DNA of 64,000 nt. It comes from Sulfuricurvum sp. (GTDB taxonomy: Bacteria; Campylobacterota; Campylobacteria; Campylobacterales; Sulfurimonadaceae). Where the stretch lies: the NCBI GenBank assembly GCA_030692765.1, contig JAUYUB010000020.1, forward strand, positions 1 through 64,000, read 5' to 3'. Below are positions 15,954-24,892 of the stretch, one piece after another (position 1 is the stretch's first letter; each line of letters starts with the position of its first letter). The notes below the pieces were generated by a model, which was given only the letters and a program-made list of their open reading frames with translations, was not told the origin of the DNA and searched no databases. A program made the translations under genes and the position numbers.

Positions 15954-18797
15954 ATGCAAACACCTCCAAAAGATGACTTAATACCAGTACGAAAAGCTAG
16001 CCTGATTATACGTTTCGTCAAAAGCCTTTATCTGGTTATTCACACACTGGTCGTTTTAGCCGTTTTACTGGGTGCGGGAATACTTTATCTCGCTTTTCGC
16101 CCCGACGGGCTCTCTCTTGTCAGAACTTATTTCTTAGAACCTCTGGGTATCCATGTAACAGATACGGATGGATCACTCTCCGAGGGTTTCTCGCTTCACG
16201 GTCTTCATTCTAAAGCCATTGACGCGAAAACACTCACCCTCGATTACAATCTGACCACTATTCTCAAAGGCGAACACGTCATCGACTCCATCAAAATCGA
16301 TGGGTTGCGCATTCATGTGGATGATTTTATCGGTGATGGCAGTACTTCCTTACCTCTGCCTCTTTTTAAACTCAAAGAAGTCAGCCTTACCAACGCGCAA
16401 CTTATCAGCGAATACCCAATCGAACTAAATGTCTATGGAAAAAATGGAAGCTACGATGGGAAAAATCTCAATTTTCTCTCCATCCAAGGAAGTGTCAAAA
16501 GCCTCTATGCCAGCGGTGCCCTCAAAGGATCGCTCAAGAATAATACCCTTCGCGGCACTGCGCTTGTCTACCAAAATAGTGCAGAACTGCAAGATACCGT
16601 TGGCCGTTTTACCACACTACCTCACTCTCAAAAAATCATCATAGAGGAACTCTCCGATACACGTGCCATGCTACACACATCGTTCGATCAACTCACTTCA
16701 ATCAATGATCCGCTTGTAACGCTTCATGACGTTTCACTGAGTATGGACTATCTCTATGAGAATGATCATCTCGATTTCAGAGCCCACTACCTCTTGACGC
16801 GGGGCGATGAATCGATGCAAACGCAACAGGAACTTCGCTATGCTCTTGATGGAGTCACGACCAGCGGATTCAAAGGGATCATCACCTCATCGCATCCGCT
16901 GCCTTCCCATGTTTTAGAAGGAAAATTTCGCGATGATGCCGAAGGGATTGCCGGTAAGCTCATCTTGGGAGATACAACTCTTTTACTGCAAAGCGGTGAT
17001 TACGAAAACTTTGTCTGGAATGTGCAAACATCTCATAAAAATCTTAACTTTCTCCCCTTCTTGCCGCAAGCTTTACGTAGCTCTCCCTCAACACTGAGCG
17101 CAAACGGGACCTATGCCCTGCAGACCCAGCTGCTACACGGAAAACTGAGCGCAAGTAACAATCATGGCAGCTTCAACGGATCATTGCACTACGAGAATGA
17201 AAAGTTTTCTTTAAAAGGGGATCTGGCCCTTGCTCCCGATGCCCCTACATGGCGTAACTCAAGTGTTAAACCTCCTGAAAAGACGGAACTCTCACTGAGT
17301 CACTCCAAAGGGGTAACTCAACTCAATCTCAATGCCCCATCGCTGGCCCTTTATCTTGAAAACATCAATGATAAGCTCAAAGGCTCAGGCAGTTATTTGG
17401 GTACCTATTTTGATTTTGGCGGGACGCTCAATGATATTAGCATCACCTCGGTCACTCCATCCCTGTGGAAAACACTTACACAAATCGGTTCGATAGAGCT
17501 TTTTAGCGGTGAATACTACGACGCAGAGGTACGCACCAGTACCCATATCACCCATGATACCGCTTTGCACGTCACTACAGACATCACCATCCCTTGGTAT
17601 GCGGCTGTTTTGGATTCATACCGCCAATACGGAGGAACGAATAATACCTTCTCCCTGCGCTACGATGACAATGCCATCCTCATCGACCACTATCGACTTG
17701 ATATTGCCGGACATACTATTAACTCTCAACGCCTCTCTACCCTGCACTTCAATGATGTAGGGAATCTTATCATCGATGAAATATGGATATTTGATGCATT
17801 GCGACTGAGCGGAAACATAGACACCGATACCTTTGCCGCCGAGATCGCACTGCATTCCGACCGTTTTACCTACAAAGGTCCCGAAGGGGAAGCCAATGCA
17901 GCAGCGGACTTGCTCTTTACACGGGATGCAAATGCCATTCAAACCCTCAGTGGAAATGTAAATATACTCAATGCCAAAATCACCTATCTTCCGCTGCAAC
18001 AGTTCAAAGTGATGGATGATGATGTCATTATTATCCAAGATGTTCGACCTCCTAGCGATACCTCTTTATTTATGAACATTCAAGTAACCGCTAAAAATGC
18101 GTTGCATTACCTTACTAAAGAGCTTGATGTTTTAATCCAGCCTGAGATCACGTTATGGAAAGAGCCCAAAGGACCTATTCAAATCCTAGGAATGATCACG
18201 ATCCCAAAAGGGAGCGCCACGACAGCCGGCAAAGAGTTTAGTATCAAAACGAGCCATCTCTATTTTGGAGGGGGGGATTCGATCAATCCGTATCTCGATT
18301 TTACCATCGGTCATGAAGTAGATTACAAAAAAATCCAGATCTACATTACCCATTCTCTGGACTCTCCTATCTTTTTGTTCAGCTCCGATCCGTTTATGAG
18401 CCAAAACGACATCATGAGCTACCTCCTCTTTGGTTCTCCTGCCAATACAACCCACAACACTGATGGCAGTAGTACTACGATGAAAACCGATGCCACGAAT
18501 TTCATGCTGGGGGCCGGAGTCAAAGGACTCATAAACGGTGCCACCAAAATACAAATCGACACCATGAACATTCTCACAACGCAAGAAGGCGGAATGGGGA
18601 TCGAAGTAGGTACACATCTCAACAAAGACCTGCGTGTACTGTACAAAAACGATACCGTATCCAGCATACTGGTCCAATACCAGCTTAACCGCTGGCTTCG
18701 TCTGGATGCCGATATCCACGAATTGGGGCAGGGAATCAATGCCATCTACATCAAAGATTTCACCGATTTTTTACCGCACAATAAAGTAAAAAAATAA
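15954..18797 (+). CDS. tamB: TamB-like translocation and assembly module protein (DUF490)
   Basis: 947 residues. One membrane anchor near 30-50 (HTLVVLAVLLGAGILYLAF) is followed by a very long beta-rich periplasmic region with AsmA-like repeats (LRIHVDDF, GSLHYENEKFSLKG). The C-terminus carries the DUF490 signature DPFMSQNDIMSYLLFGSP and GMGIEVGTHLNKDLRV. Shorter than E. coli TamB (~1260), as usual in this phylum. It would work with TamA and/or in lipid transport between membranes. Only a weak start context is present (see the -10 box at 15942). Its usual partner tamA is 4.9 kb upstream. Confidence 0.88.
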   Translation: MQTPPKDDLIPVRKASLIIRFVKSLYLVIHTLVVLAVLLGAGILYLAFRPDGLSLVRTYFLEPLGIHVTDTDGSLSEGFSLHGLHSKAIDAKTLTLDYNLTTILKGEHVIDSIKIDGLRIHVDDFIGDGSTSLPLPLFKLKEVSLTNAQLISEYPIELNVYGKNGSYDGKNLNFLSIQGSVKSLYASGALKGSLKNNTLRGTALVYQNSAELQDTVGRFTTLPHSQKIIIEELSDTRAMLHTSFDQLTSINDPLVTLHDVSLSMDYLYENDHLDFRAHYLLTRGDESMQTQQELRYALDGVTTSGFKGIITSSHPLPSHVLEGKFRDDAEGIAGKLILGDTTLLLQSGDYENFVWNVQTSHKNLNFLPFLPQALRSSPSTLSANGTYALQTQLLHGKLSASNNHGSFNGSLHYENEKFSLKGDLALAPDAPTWRNSSVKPPEKTELSLSHSKGVTQLNLNAPSLALYLENINDKLKGSGSYLGTYFDFGGTLNDISITSVTPSLWKTLTQIGSIELFSGEYYDAEVRTSTHITHDTALHVTTDITIPWYAAVLDSYRQYGGTNNTFSLRYDDNAILIDHYRLDIAGHTINSQRLSTLHFNDVGNLIIDEIWIFDALRLSGNIDTDTFAAEIALHSDRFTYKGPEGEANAAADLLFTRDANAIQTLSGNVNILNAKITYLPLQQFKVMDDDVIIIQDVRPPSDTSLFMNIQVTAKNALHYLTKELDVLIQPEITLWKEPKGPIQILGMITIPKGSATTAGKEFSIKTSHLYFGGGDSINPYLDFTIGHEVDYKKIQIYITHSLDSPIFLFSSDPFMSQNDIMSYLLFGSPANTTHNTDGSSTTMKTDATNFMLGAGVKGLINGATKIQIDTMNILTTQEGGMGIEVGTHLNKDLRVLYKNDTVSSILVQYQLNRWLRLDADIHELGQGINAIYIKDFTDFLPHNKVKK

Positions 18798-18817
18798 AAC
18801 ATGAATGAGAGACAACT

Positions 18818-19408
18818 ATGAATAACTTCGAAAAATTCCCATCACTTCCTGGCTCCCAAGGTGAGCATGAAATGCAAGAAAAATTCCAAACCCAAGACAA
18901 AGCAACAGATTTTTACAACAGACAAATGCTGGATTATCTTGCCCCTATGATGCAAAATTTTATAGCTGCACAAGAAATGGTTTTTATTTCCACTTCGGAT
19001 AAAAACGGCGAATGCGACTGTTCGCTTCGAAGCGGAGAATCTGGATTTATTACCGTCATTGACGAAAAGAGAATTATTTACCCCGACTATAAAGGCAACG
19101 GAGTGCTGGCATCCGCTGGAAACATTTCTGAAAATCCTCATATCGGTATGCTGTTTGTGGATTTTTTTGAGGACAAAGTAGGTCTGCATGTTAATGGGAA
19201 AGCCCATATCCTAGAAGAGACTCAGCTTGAGCATTTTGGCCTAAAACAATTGCCATCCAAACAAAAAACAGTCTTTTGGGTACTCGTTGAGGTTGAAGAA
19301 GCCTATATCCACTGTTCAAAAAATATCCCTCTTTTTACAAAAAATGATGATCTATCACAGATAAACAAGGGACGCCCAATCAATTACTTTGAGCTTGCAG
19401 ACTCTTGA
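18818..19408 (+). CDS. Pyridoxamine 5'-phosphate oxidase-like FMN-binding protein
   Basis: 196 residues, split-barrel flavin-binding fold. It begins with SLPGSQGEHEMQEKF and has FIAAQEMVFISTSDKNGECDCSLRSG, then YKGNGVLASAGNISENPHIGMLFVDFF and GLHVNGKAHI. These are the marks of the PNPOx-like family often found in sulfur-oxidising and denitrifying bacteria; the true substrate is unknown and pyridoxine synthesis is not implied. Twenty bases separate it from tamB, with a GAGAGACA ribosome-like site; it may be cotranscribed with tamB. Confidence 0.8.
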   Translation: MNNFEKFPSLPGSQGEHEMQEKFQTQDKATDFYNRQMLDYLAPMMQNFIAAQEMVFISTSDKNGECDCSLRSGESGFITVIDEKRIIYPDYKGNGVLASAGNISENPHIGMLFVDFFEDKVGLHVNGKAHILEETQLEHFGLKQLPSKQKTVFWVLVEVEEAYIHCSKNIPLFTKNDDLSQINKGRPINYFELADS

Positions 19409-19512
19409 TGATCATTGATTCAATAAAGCTCTTTCAAAAATAAATTATTTTTTAACGCGATTACAACCATCGGGCGCTATAATAGTTTTAATACCCTGCT
19501 ACAGGAGCGTTT

Positions 19513-20769
19513 ATGGATCCCTTGTTTATTCAAAATAGTGTACTTTCTTTGGTTCTGGGTTTTCTTTTGGGCTTACAACGCGAAATGCATACGATCTATT
19601 CCCATAAAACGCAGGATTTTGGAGGAGCCCGAACCTTCTCGATGATTGCCCTCTTCGGATTTTTATCCTCATGGCTTACTGCTTTTCTCCCTTATTTTTT
19701 TCTCATTGCCGCAGCCGTTATCGGGCTATTGCTTGTAGCGGCATATACTGTCAATAGCGTATCCAGTCCCGAAAAAGGGTTAACCACTGAATTCGCGGCG
19801 CTCGTTACGTTCATTATCGGATCAATACTCAACTTTATCCCCCCGATTTTCCCAGTTTTTATCGCCATTATCGTTTTGTTTGTTCTTAATTTAAAAGACA
19901 AAATCCAAGAGTACCAACAAACCATTACAAAACAAGACTTGGGAGCAGCGATCTTATTTCTCGTTATGACCTTTGTTATCTTACCCATTTTACCCGACAA
20001 AGCCATCGATCCCATGGGACTTATCAATCTTCATCGGATATGGATTATGGTTGTCCTTGTTGCTGGAATCTCTTTTTTTGGATACATTGCCATACGTTTA
20101 TTCGGTTCAACGTTCGGAATCGGCATTGCGGGACTCTTTGGCGGGCTTGTCTCCTCGACTGCCGTTGCTATAAGTATGGCACGGCGCGTTCATGAAAATG
20201 GATTCTTGGTCAAAAACCTAGCTTTAGCTATAGCCCTTGCCTCCTCTATCATGCTCATACGTGCGGGATTTGAAATATGGGTTATCAATCCTGCCCTTAT
20301 CACTGCCCTCATTCTCCCGATTCTCATCGGATCACTCTGCGGATACGGATACATCGGCATGCTCTATCTCACCTCCAAACGTGAAGATATTCCTCAAAAT
20401 ATCGAATTCAAGAACCCCTTTAATCTCAAAGAGGCACTGGTCATGGGTCTGTTATTTGGGGCAACTCTCGCCCTAATTGCACTGGCAAACCGCTACGTCG
20501 GAGATTCAGGGGTTTATATCGTTGCCGCGGTATCAGGTATTGCCGACGTTGACGCGATTGTCCTCTCTCTTTCTTCATTGGCCAACAATGGTTTACCTCA
20601 TGCCACAGCCCACTATGCCATCCTTATTGCCATTCTTTCTAACACTGTTGCAAAAGCAGCCTTGGTCTTCTTTTTAGGCAGCGCTCAACTGTTTCGTTTT
20701 GTCTTCATCTACTATGTACTCTGCATTGGCACCTTCATTCTAACCGCGCTCATCTCATTTCAGTATTAA
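19513..20769 (+). CDS. MgtC/SapB-domain and DUF4010 membrane protein
   Basis: 418 residues with about 11-12 membrane segments. The N-terminal MgtC-like part shows LVLGFLLGLQREMH and GGARTFSMIALFG. The C-terminal DUF4010 part shows GLFGGLVSSTAVAISMARR and VSGIADVDAIVLSLS. The family is common, and magnesium or pH homeostasis is often suggested, but function is unproven. Own promoter: GCTATAATAG about 35 bases upstream with AGGAGCG before the ATG. Confidence 0.8.
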   Translation: MDPLFIQNSVLSLVLGFLLGLQREMHTIYSHKTQDFGGARTFSMIALFGFLSSWLTAFLPYFFLIAAAVIGLLLVAAYTVNSVSSPEKGLTTEFAALVTFIIGSILNFIPPIFPVFIAIIVLFVLNLKDKIQEYQQTITKQDLGAAILFLVMTFVILPILPDKAIDPMGLINLHRIWIMVVLVAGISFFGYIAIRLFGSTFGIGIAGLFGGLVSSTAVAISMARRVHENGFLVKNLALAIALASSIMLIRAGFEIWVINPALITALILPILIGSLCGYGYIGMLYLTSKREDIPQNIEFKNPFNLKEALVMGLLFGATLALIALANRYVGDSGVYIVAAVSGIADVDAIVLSLSSLANNGLPHATAHYAILIAILSNTVAKAALVFFLGSAQLFRFVFIYYVLCIGTFILTALISFQY

Positions 20770-20845
20770 TTTGTTTTATTAAAATATTTTTAGTTTAAAA
20801 TGACTACAATATAACAAATGATTATTTTTGTGTTAGGAGAAGGGC

Positions 20846-22819
20846 GTGAAAAAAAACCGTGAGACGCTGATCTCTTTTAGCATTTTTTTCTTATTTATGA
20901 TAGGAGTAAGCCTATTTAGCGTTCTCTCTTATCATTCCGAAAAAACGATGTTATATAAACAGCTCGATGCACGTCTCTATGCTACGGCCAAAGGACAAAC
21001 ACTTCTGTTAGCCTCAGACTTTCATGATCGCGCACTCACCCCAACTGCTATTACACCTACAGAAGACCTCTCCAATATTGACCGATTAAGCCGCTTTTCC
21101 AAAGCTTCGGCAATGACCTATGCTTACACAATGATCGAAAGAAAGGGGAAAATTTATTTTACTGCTTCGAGCGCTACTGATAAAGAGCGCAAATCTGGTG
21201 AAAATATGACCCGCTATTTTGACGAATACGATGATGTCAGTCCCTCAATCCGTACTGCACTGCAAAAACACAAACTAATTTTTGATGAATCACCCGATAA
21301 ATGGGGAACCTATCGCAGTATCATTCTCCCTATGAAATCCCCCGGAGGACACCACTATGCTGTAGGTGCAGATCTCCCTATTGGCGATATCAATAGAATG
21401 CTTAATGCCCAGGCACTGCACCATTTCATATTTGCTTTTTTACTTATCAGCGTGAGCTTTACAACACTGCTATGGCGGCTCAACCGTATCAAAAAGCTTG
21501 CCTTGTACGATTCACTGACAGGTTTACCAAATCGCATTGAGCTTGCCAATCGCTTCAATTACATCCTCCAAATTGCTCAACGTAACCATAGTATGTTCGC
21601 CCTTTTCTTTCTCGATCTCGACCATTTCAAAGAAATAAACGATACGCTGGGGCATAAATTAGGAGATGAACTTCTCATACGTGCTGCAAAACGTATACGA
21701 GCCACTTTACGAAAGGTAGACACCGCTTCACGTATGGGAGGCGATGAATTTGTTTTGCTGCTCCCTTCCACCGATGCCATAGGTGCGGCTAACATTGCCC
21801 AAAAACTGCTCGATGAAATCTCCATACCTTTTCATATCCAGGGCAATGAACTCACCATAACCGCTTCCATCGGGATTGCGCTGTACCCAATCGATGGACG
21901 CGATCATGAGACTCTCTCTAAAAATGCCGATACTGCCATGTACTCTGCAAAAAAAGATGGACGCCATGGTTACCAATTTTTTACCACAAACCTCCAAGAG
22001 TGTGCCCAGCGTCACATGCTCGTGCAGCGTGAACTGCATCATGCCCTTGAACGTAATGAGTTCGAAGTGCATTATCAACCCCAGATCTCACTGCATAATG
22101 GTCACGTTATCGGTGCTGAGGCCCTGCTACGCTGGAATCATCCCCAACTTGGAAGCGTTTCTCCCGTCGAATTTATTGCCATTGCAGAGGAGAGCGGTTT
22201 GATTTTACCCATTGGCGAATGGGTTTTACGCACTGCCATACATGAAGCAAAACGATGGCAGGAGATCGGTATGGTAAACATGCTCATAGCTATCAACGTC
22301 TCTGCGGTACAATTTAGACATGCCAGTTTTCCCTATTTAGTAGGTAAGGCTTTAGAGGAAACTGACTTTCCTTCTCACTATCTTGAAATAGAACTCACAG
22401 AGGGCGTAGCGATGCACGATCCGCACAATGTAGCCAACATCATCCGAAATTTCTACGAACGCGGTATTAAAATAGCCATCGATGATTTTGGAACGGGCTA
22501 TTCCTCTTTGAGCTATCTGAAAAAATTCAACGTCTCAAAACTCAAAATCGACAAATCATTCGTCGATGATATTATCACCGATTCTGATGACAAAGCCATT
22601 GTCGGTGCCATCATCACTATGGCACACAGTTTGGGACTAAAAGTCATCGCAGAAGGGGTAGAAACCCATGAACAACTGCAACAATTAAGTGCATTAGGGT
22701 GCGATGAAGTACAGGGGTATTACTATAGTAAACCGCTAAGTGCACACGATTTTGAATTATTTATCCAAGCCCATACAAAAGGGGTCCAGTTTCATGCTGA
22801 TGCCAGACACGCGTGTTAG
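20846..22819 (+). CDS. Membrane sensor GGDEF-EAL cyclic-di-GMP protein
   Basis: 657 residues, GTG start preceded by AGGAGAAGGG. Membrane helices near 10-28 and 190-210 frame a ~160-residue periplasmic sensor with FHDRAL, GKIYFTASSATD and DKWGTYRS. A GGDEF domain with intact MGGDEF and LFFLDLDHFKEINDTLGH follows. Then comes an EAL domain with GAEALLRW, IELTEG, IDDFGTGYSSL and KIDKSF, so the phosphodiesterase site looks complete. Both synthesis and breakdown of c-di-GMP are possible. The sensor is closely shared with the protein at 49386-52130, which carries extra PAS domains. Confidence 0.9.
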   Translation: MKKNRETLISFSIFFLFMIGVSLFSVLSYHSEKTMLYKQLDARLYATAKGQTLLLASDFHDRALTPTAITPTEDLSNIDRLSRFSKASAMTYAYTMIERKGKIYFTASSATDKERKSGENMTRYFDEYDDVSPSIRTALQKHKLIFDESPDKWGTYRSIILPMKSPGGHHYAVGADLPIGDINRMLNAQALHHFIFAFLLISVSFTTLLWRLNRIKKLALYDSLTGLPNRIELANRFNYILQIAQRNHSMFALFFLDLDHFKEINDTLGHKLGDELLIRAAKRIRATLRKVDTASRMGGDEFVLLLPSTDAIGAANIAQKLLDEISIPFHIQGNELTITASIGIALYPIDGRDHETLSKNADTAMYSAKKDGRHGYQFFTTNLQECAQRHMLVQRELHHALERNEFEVHYQPQISLHNGHVIGAEALLRWNHPQLGSVSPVEFIAIAEESGLILPIGEWVLRTAIHEAKRWQEIGMVNMLIAINVSAVQFRHASFPYLVGKALEETDFPSHYLEIELTEGVAMHDPHNVANIIRNFYERGIKIAIDDFGTGYSSLSYLKKFNVSKLKIDKSFVDDIITDSDDKAIVGAIITMAHSLGLKVIAEGVETHEQLQQLSALGCDEVQGYYYSKPLSAHDFELFIQAHTKGVQFHADARHAC

Positions 22820-22859
22820 CTAATCCCCTACTTAGTACAACCATGATAAAATTCTCTCA

Positions 22860-23870
22860 ATGATAAAAACAATACCTATCGAAACTTTTCTGTCAAACAT
22901 GAGCGAATACGATCTCATCATCGATGCCAGAAGCCCTGTGGAATACGGTGAATCCCATGTCGCCAATGCTATCAACCTCTATGCCCTTAGCGATGAAGAA
23001 CACGCCCAGATAGGGACCGTTTATAAACAAATTTCCCCCTTTGAAGCACGTCTCAAAGGAGCCTCGCTTGTCTGCCTTAATGCGGCTCGCCATATCGAAA
23101 CCCTCTATCCTGCGTTTAATCCAGGGTCTAAAATTGCTATTTATTGCGCCCGTGGGGGAATGCGCTCCTCTTCACTGGGAACGATTTTTTCCAGCATCGG
23201 TTACCCTATAGAACGCGTGATCGGCGGCTATAAATCGTATCGGGCCTTTGTCACAGAGTATCTCGAAAATCTCCCGCAAATCAACTTTTTGACCCTTACG
23301 GGCAATACAGGCTGCGGGAAAAGTGACCTTTTGCAAGATTTAACCAACGTTATCGATCTGGAAAAAATGGCTAACCATTACGGATCGGTATTTGGAGATG
23401 TCAACGGAGCCCAGCCAAGCCAAAAAGAGTTTCAAAACCGACTCGCTCACGCCGTGTTAGCATTGGATCTCACCAAAAGTGCCTTTGTGGAGGCCGAGAG
23501 TAAACGTATCGGCAAGATCACCCTCAGCGGTTCACTCTACGCCCACATGGAAAAAGGGGTCCGCATCGAGATTACCGCTCCTCTGGAACAGAGAGTTGAG
23601 CGTATCATGCGGATGTATGACAGCATGGACGGTGATTTTTTCATGCACCGCATGGAGCGTATTTCTCCCTATATCAGCCGTGATGAAAAAGCCGCCGCCA
23701 TCAGCGCATTTAAAAATGGTGATCTCTCACGTGTCTCTGAAATCCTCCTCACCCAGTATTACGACAAAGTCTATAAAGTGACCAAAGCGCCTGACATCAC
23801 GATCTGCAACGACAATCACGCTAAAACGATTGAAACGCTCAAGGGAATCCAAGATGAACAACAGCGCTAA
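22860..23870 (+). CDS. mnmH: tRNA 2-selenouridine synthase
   Basis: 336 residues. An N-terminal rhodanese domain with catalytic Cys96 in IYCARGGMRS is followed by a P-loop domain, GNTGCGKS at 148-155. This order is specific to MnmH/SelU (YbbB), which replaces sulfur by selenium at wobble uridines using selenophosphate. The Ser/Lys-rich EAESKRIGKITL segment matches the family. selD overlaps its end by 17 bases, which fits the need for selenophosphate. A TAAAAT box at 22847-22852 lies 8 bases before the ATG. Confidence 0.92.
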   Translation: MIKTIPIETFLSNMSEYDLIIDARSPVEYGESHVANAINLYALSDEEHAQIGTVYKQISPFEARLKGASLVCLNAARHIETLYPAFNPGSKIAIYCARGGMRSSSLGTIFSSIGYPIERVIGGYKSYRAFVTEYLENLPQINFLTLTGNTGCGKSDLLQDLTNVIDLEKMANHYGSVFGDVNGAQPSQKEFQNRLAHAVLALDLTKSAFVEAESKRIGKITLSGSLYAHMEKGVRIEITAPLEQRVERIMRMYDSMDGDFFMHRMERISPYISRDEKAAAISAFKNGDLSRVSEILLTQYYDKVYKVTKAPDITICNDNHAKTIETLKGIQDEQQR

Positions 23871-24888
23871 ATTAACAAAGTTTGTCCGAGCCTCAGGATG
23901 CGCTGCGAAACTCTCTCCCGGTTCATTGGAAAATGTCACCTGCCATCTCAAGTCGTTTCACAAAGATCTTCTCGTAGGGTTTGAGGGCAACGAAGATGCA
24001 GGTGTCTATCGCATCAATGAAACGACTGCAATGGTGCAGACGGTCGATTTTATCACTCCCGTGGTCGATGACCCATTTGTCTATGGTCAAATCGCCGCTG
24101 CAAATTCTCTCAGCGATGTGTTTGCCATGGGTGGAGATGCCAAAACGGCACTCAATCTCGTAGGGTTCGATGGTAAAAATCACTCTACGCAAATACTTAC
24201 TGAAATCTTGCATGGCGGCATGGACAAAGCAACAGAGTGCGGTGCCGTTATCGTAGGCGGTCACACCATCGAGACACCTGAGATGATCTACGGCCTCTCA
24301 TGTACAGGATTTGTCCATCCTGACAAAATACTGCGCAACAACACGGTACAAGAGGGTGATGTAATCGTTTTGACCAAACCTCTTGGGCTTGGGATCTTGA
24401 TTACCGCGATTAAAGCCGATCTTTTGGATAACGCCACCGTACTCAAAGTCGCCGAAACGATGAAAACCCTCAACTACAAAGCCTCGCTGATTGCCAGAGA
24501 ATTTGACGCCCATGCGTGTACCGACGTGACGGGCTTTGGCTTCTTGGGACATTTACGTGAGATGAGCGGAAGTATTAAAACGATAGAGGTAGACAGCTCT
24601 GCCATCCCCTTTTTTAGCGAAGCACTGCCGATGGCTGCTATGGGAATCATCCCCGCAGGAAGCTATGCGAACAAAGAATATTTACAACCGCATGTCCATT
24701 TTAAAAACAATATCCATGCCGATTTGGAAATGATTCTCTTTGATGCCCAAACCTCAGGAGGACTTCTGATCGCTGTAATTGCTGAAAAAGCCTCCAAAAT
24801 GGTCGAGCGTTGTCAAAACGAGGGAATACCTGCGGTTATCGTCGCGCACGTGACTGCCAAATCTGATGCGGATATTGTTGTACATTAA
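23854..24888 (+). CDS. selD: Selenide, water dikinase
   Basis: 344 residues from the ATG at 23854 (MNNSAKL); an in-frame ATG at 23830 lies deeper in mnmH. The active-site motif is SGCAAKLSPG with Cys16 and Lys19, the cysteine form rather than the selenocysteine form. TVDFITPVVDDPFVYGQIAAANSLSDVFAMGG is split over the usual Mg/ATP-binding segments, and DVTGFGFLGHL and DAQTSGGLLIA are present. It makes selenophosphate. Coupling with mnmH points to tRNA modification as one use; no selA or selB is in the window. Confidence 0.95.
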   Translation: MNNSAKLTKFVRASGCAAKLSPGSLENVTCHLKSFHKDLLVGFEGNEDAGVYRINETTAMVQTVDFITPVVDDPFVYGQIAAANSLSDVFAMGGDAKTALNLVGFDGKNHSTQILTEILHGGMDKATECGAVIVGGHTIETPEMIYGLSCTGFVHPDKILRNNTVQEGDVIVLTKPLGLGILITAIKADLLDNATVLKVAETMKTLNYKASLIAREFDAHACTDVTGFGFLGHLREMSGSIKTIEVDSSAIPFFSEALPMAAMGIIPAGSYANKEYLQPHVHFKNNIHADLEMILFDAQTSGGLLIAVIAEKASKMVERCQNEGIPAVIVAHVTAKSDADIVVH

Positions 24889-24892
24889 ACCA

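Noticed and set aside
24889-24892. Terminators between convergent pairs (selD/nnrS, norQ/Rrf2, YhiN-like/typA)
   Set aside because: The gaps are 2-4 bases and no stem-loop with a T-run is visible in the flanking ends.
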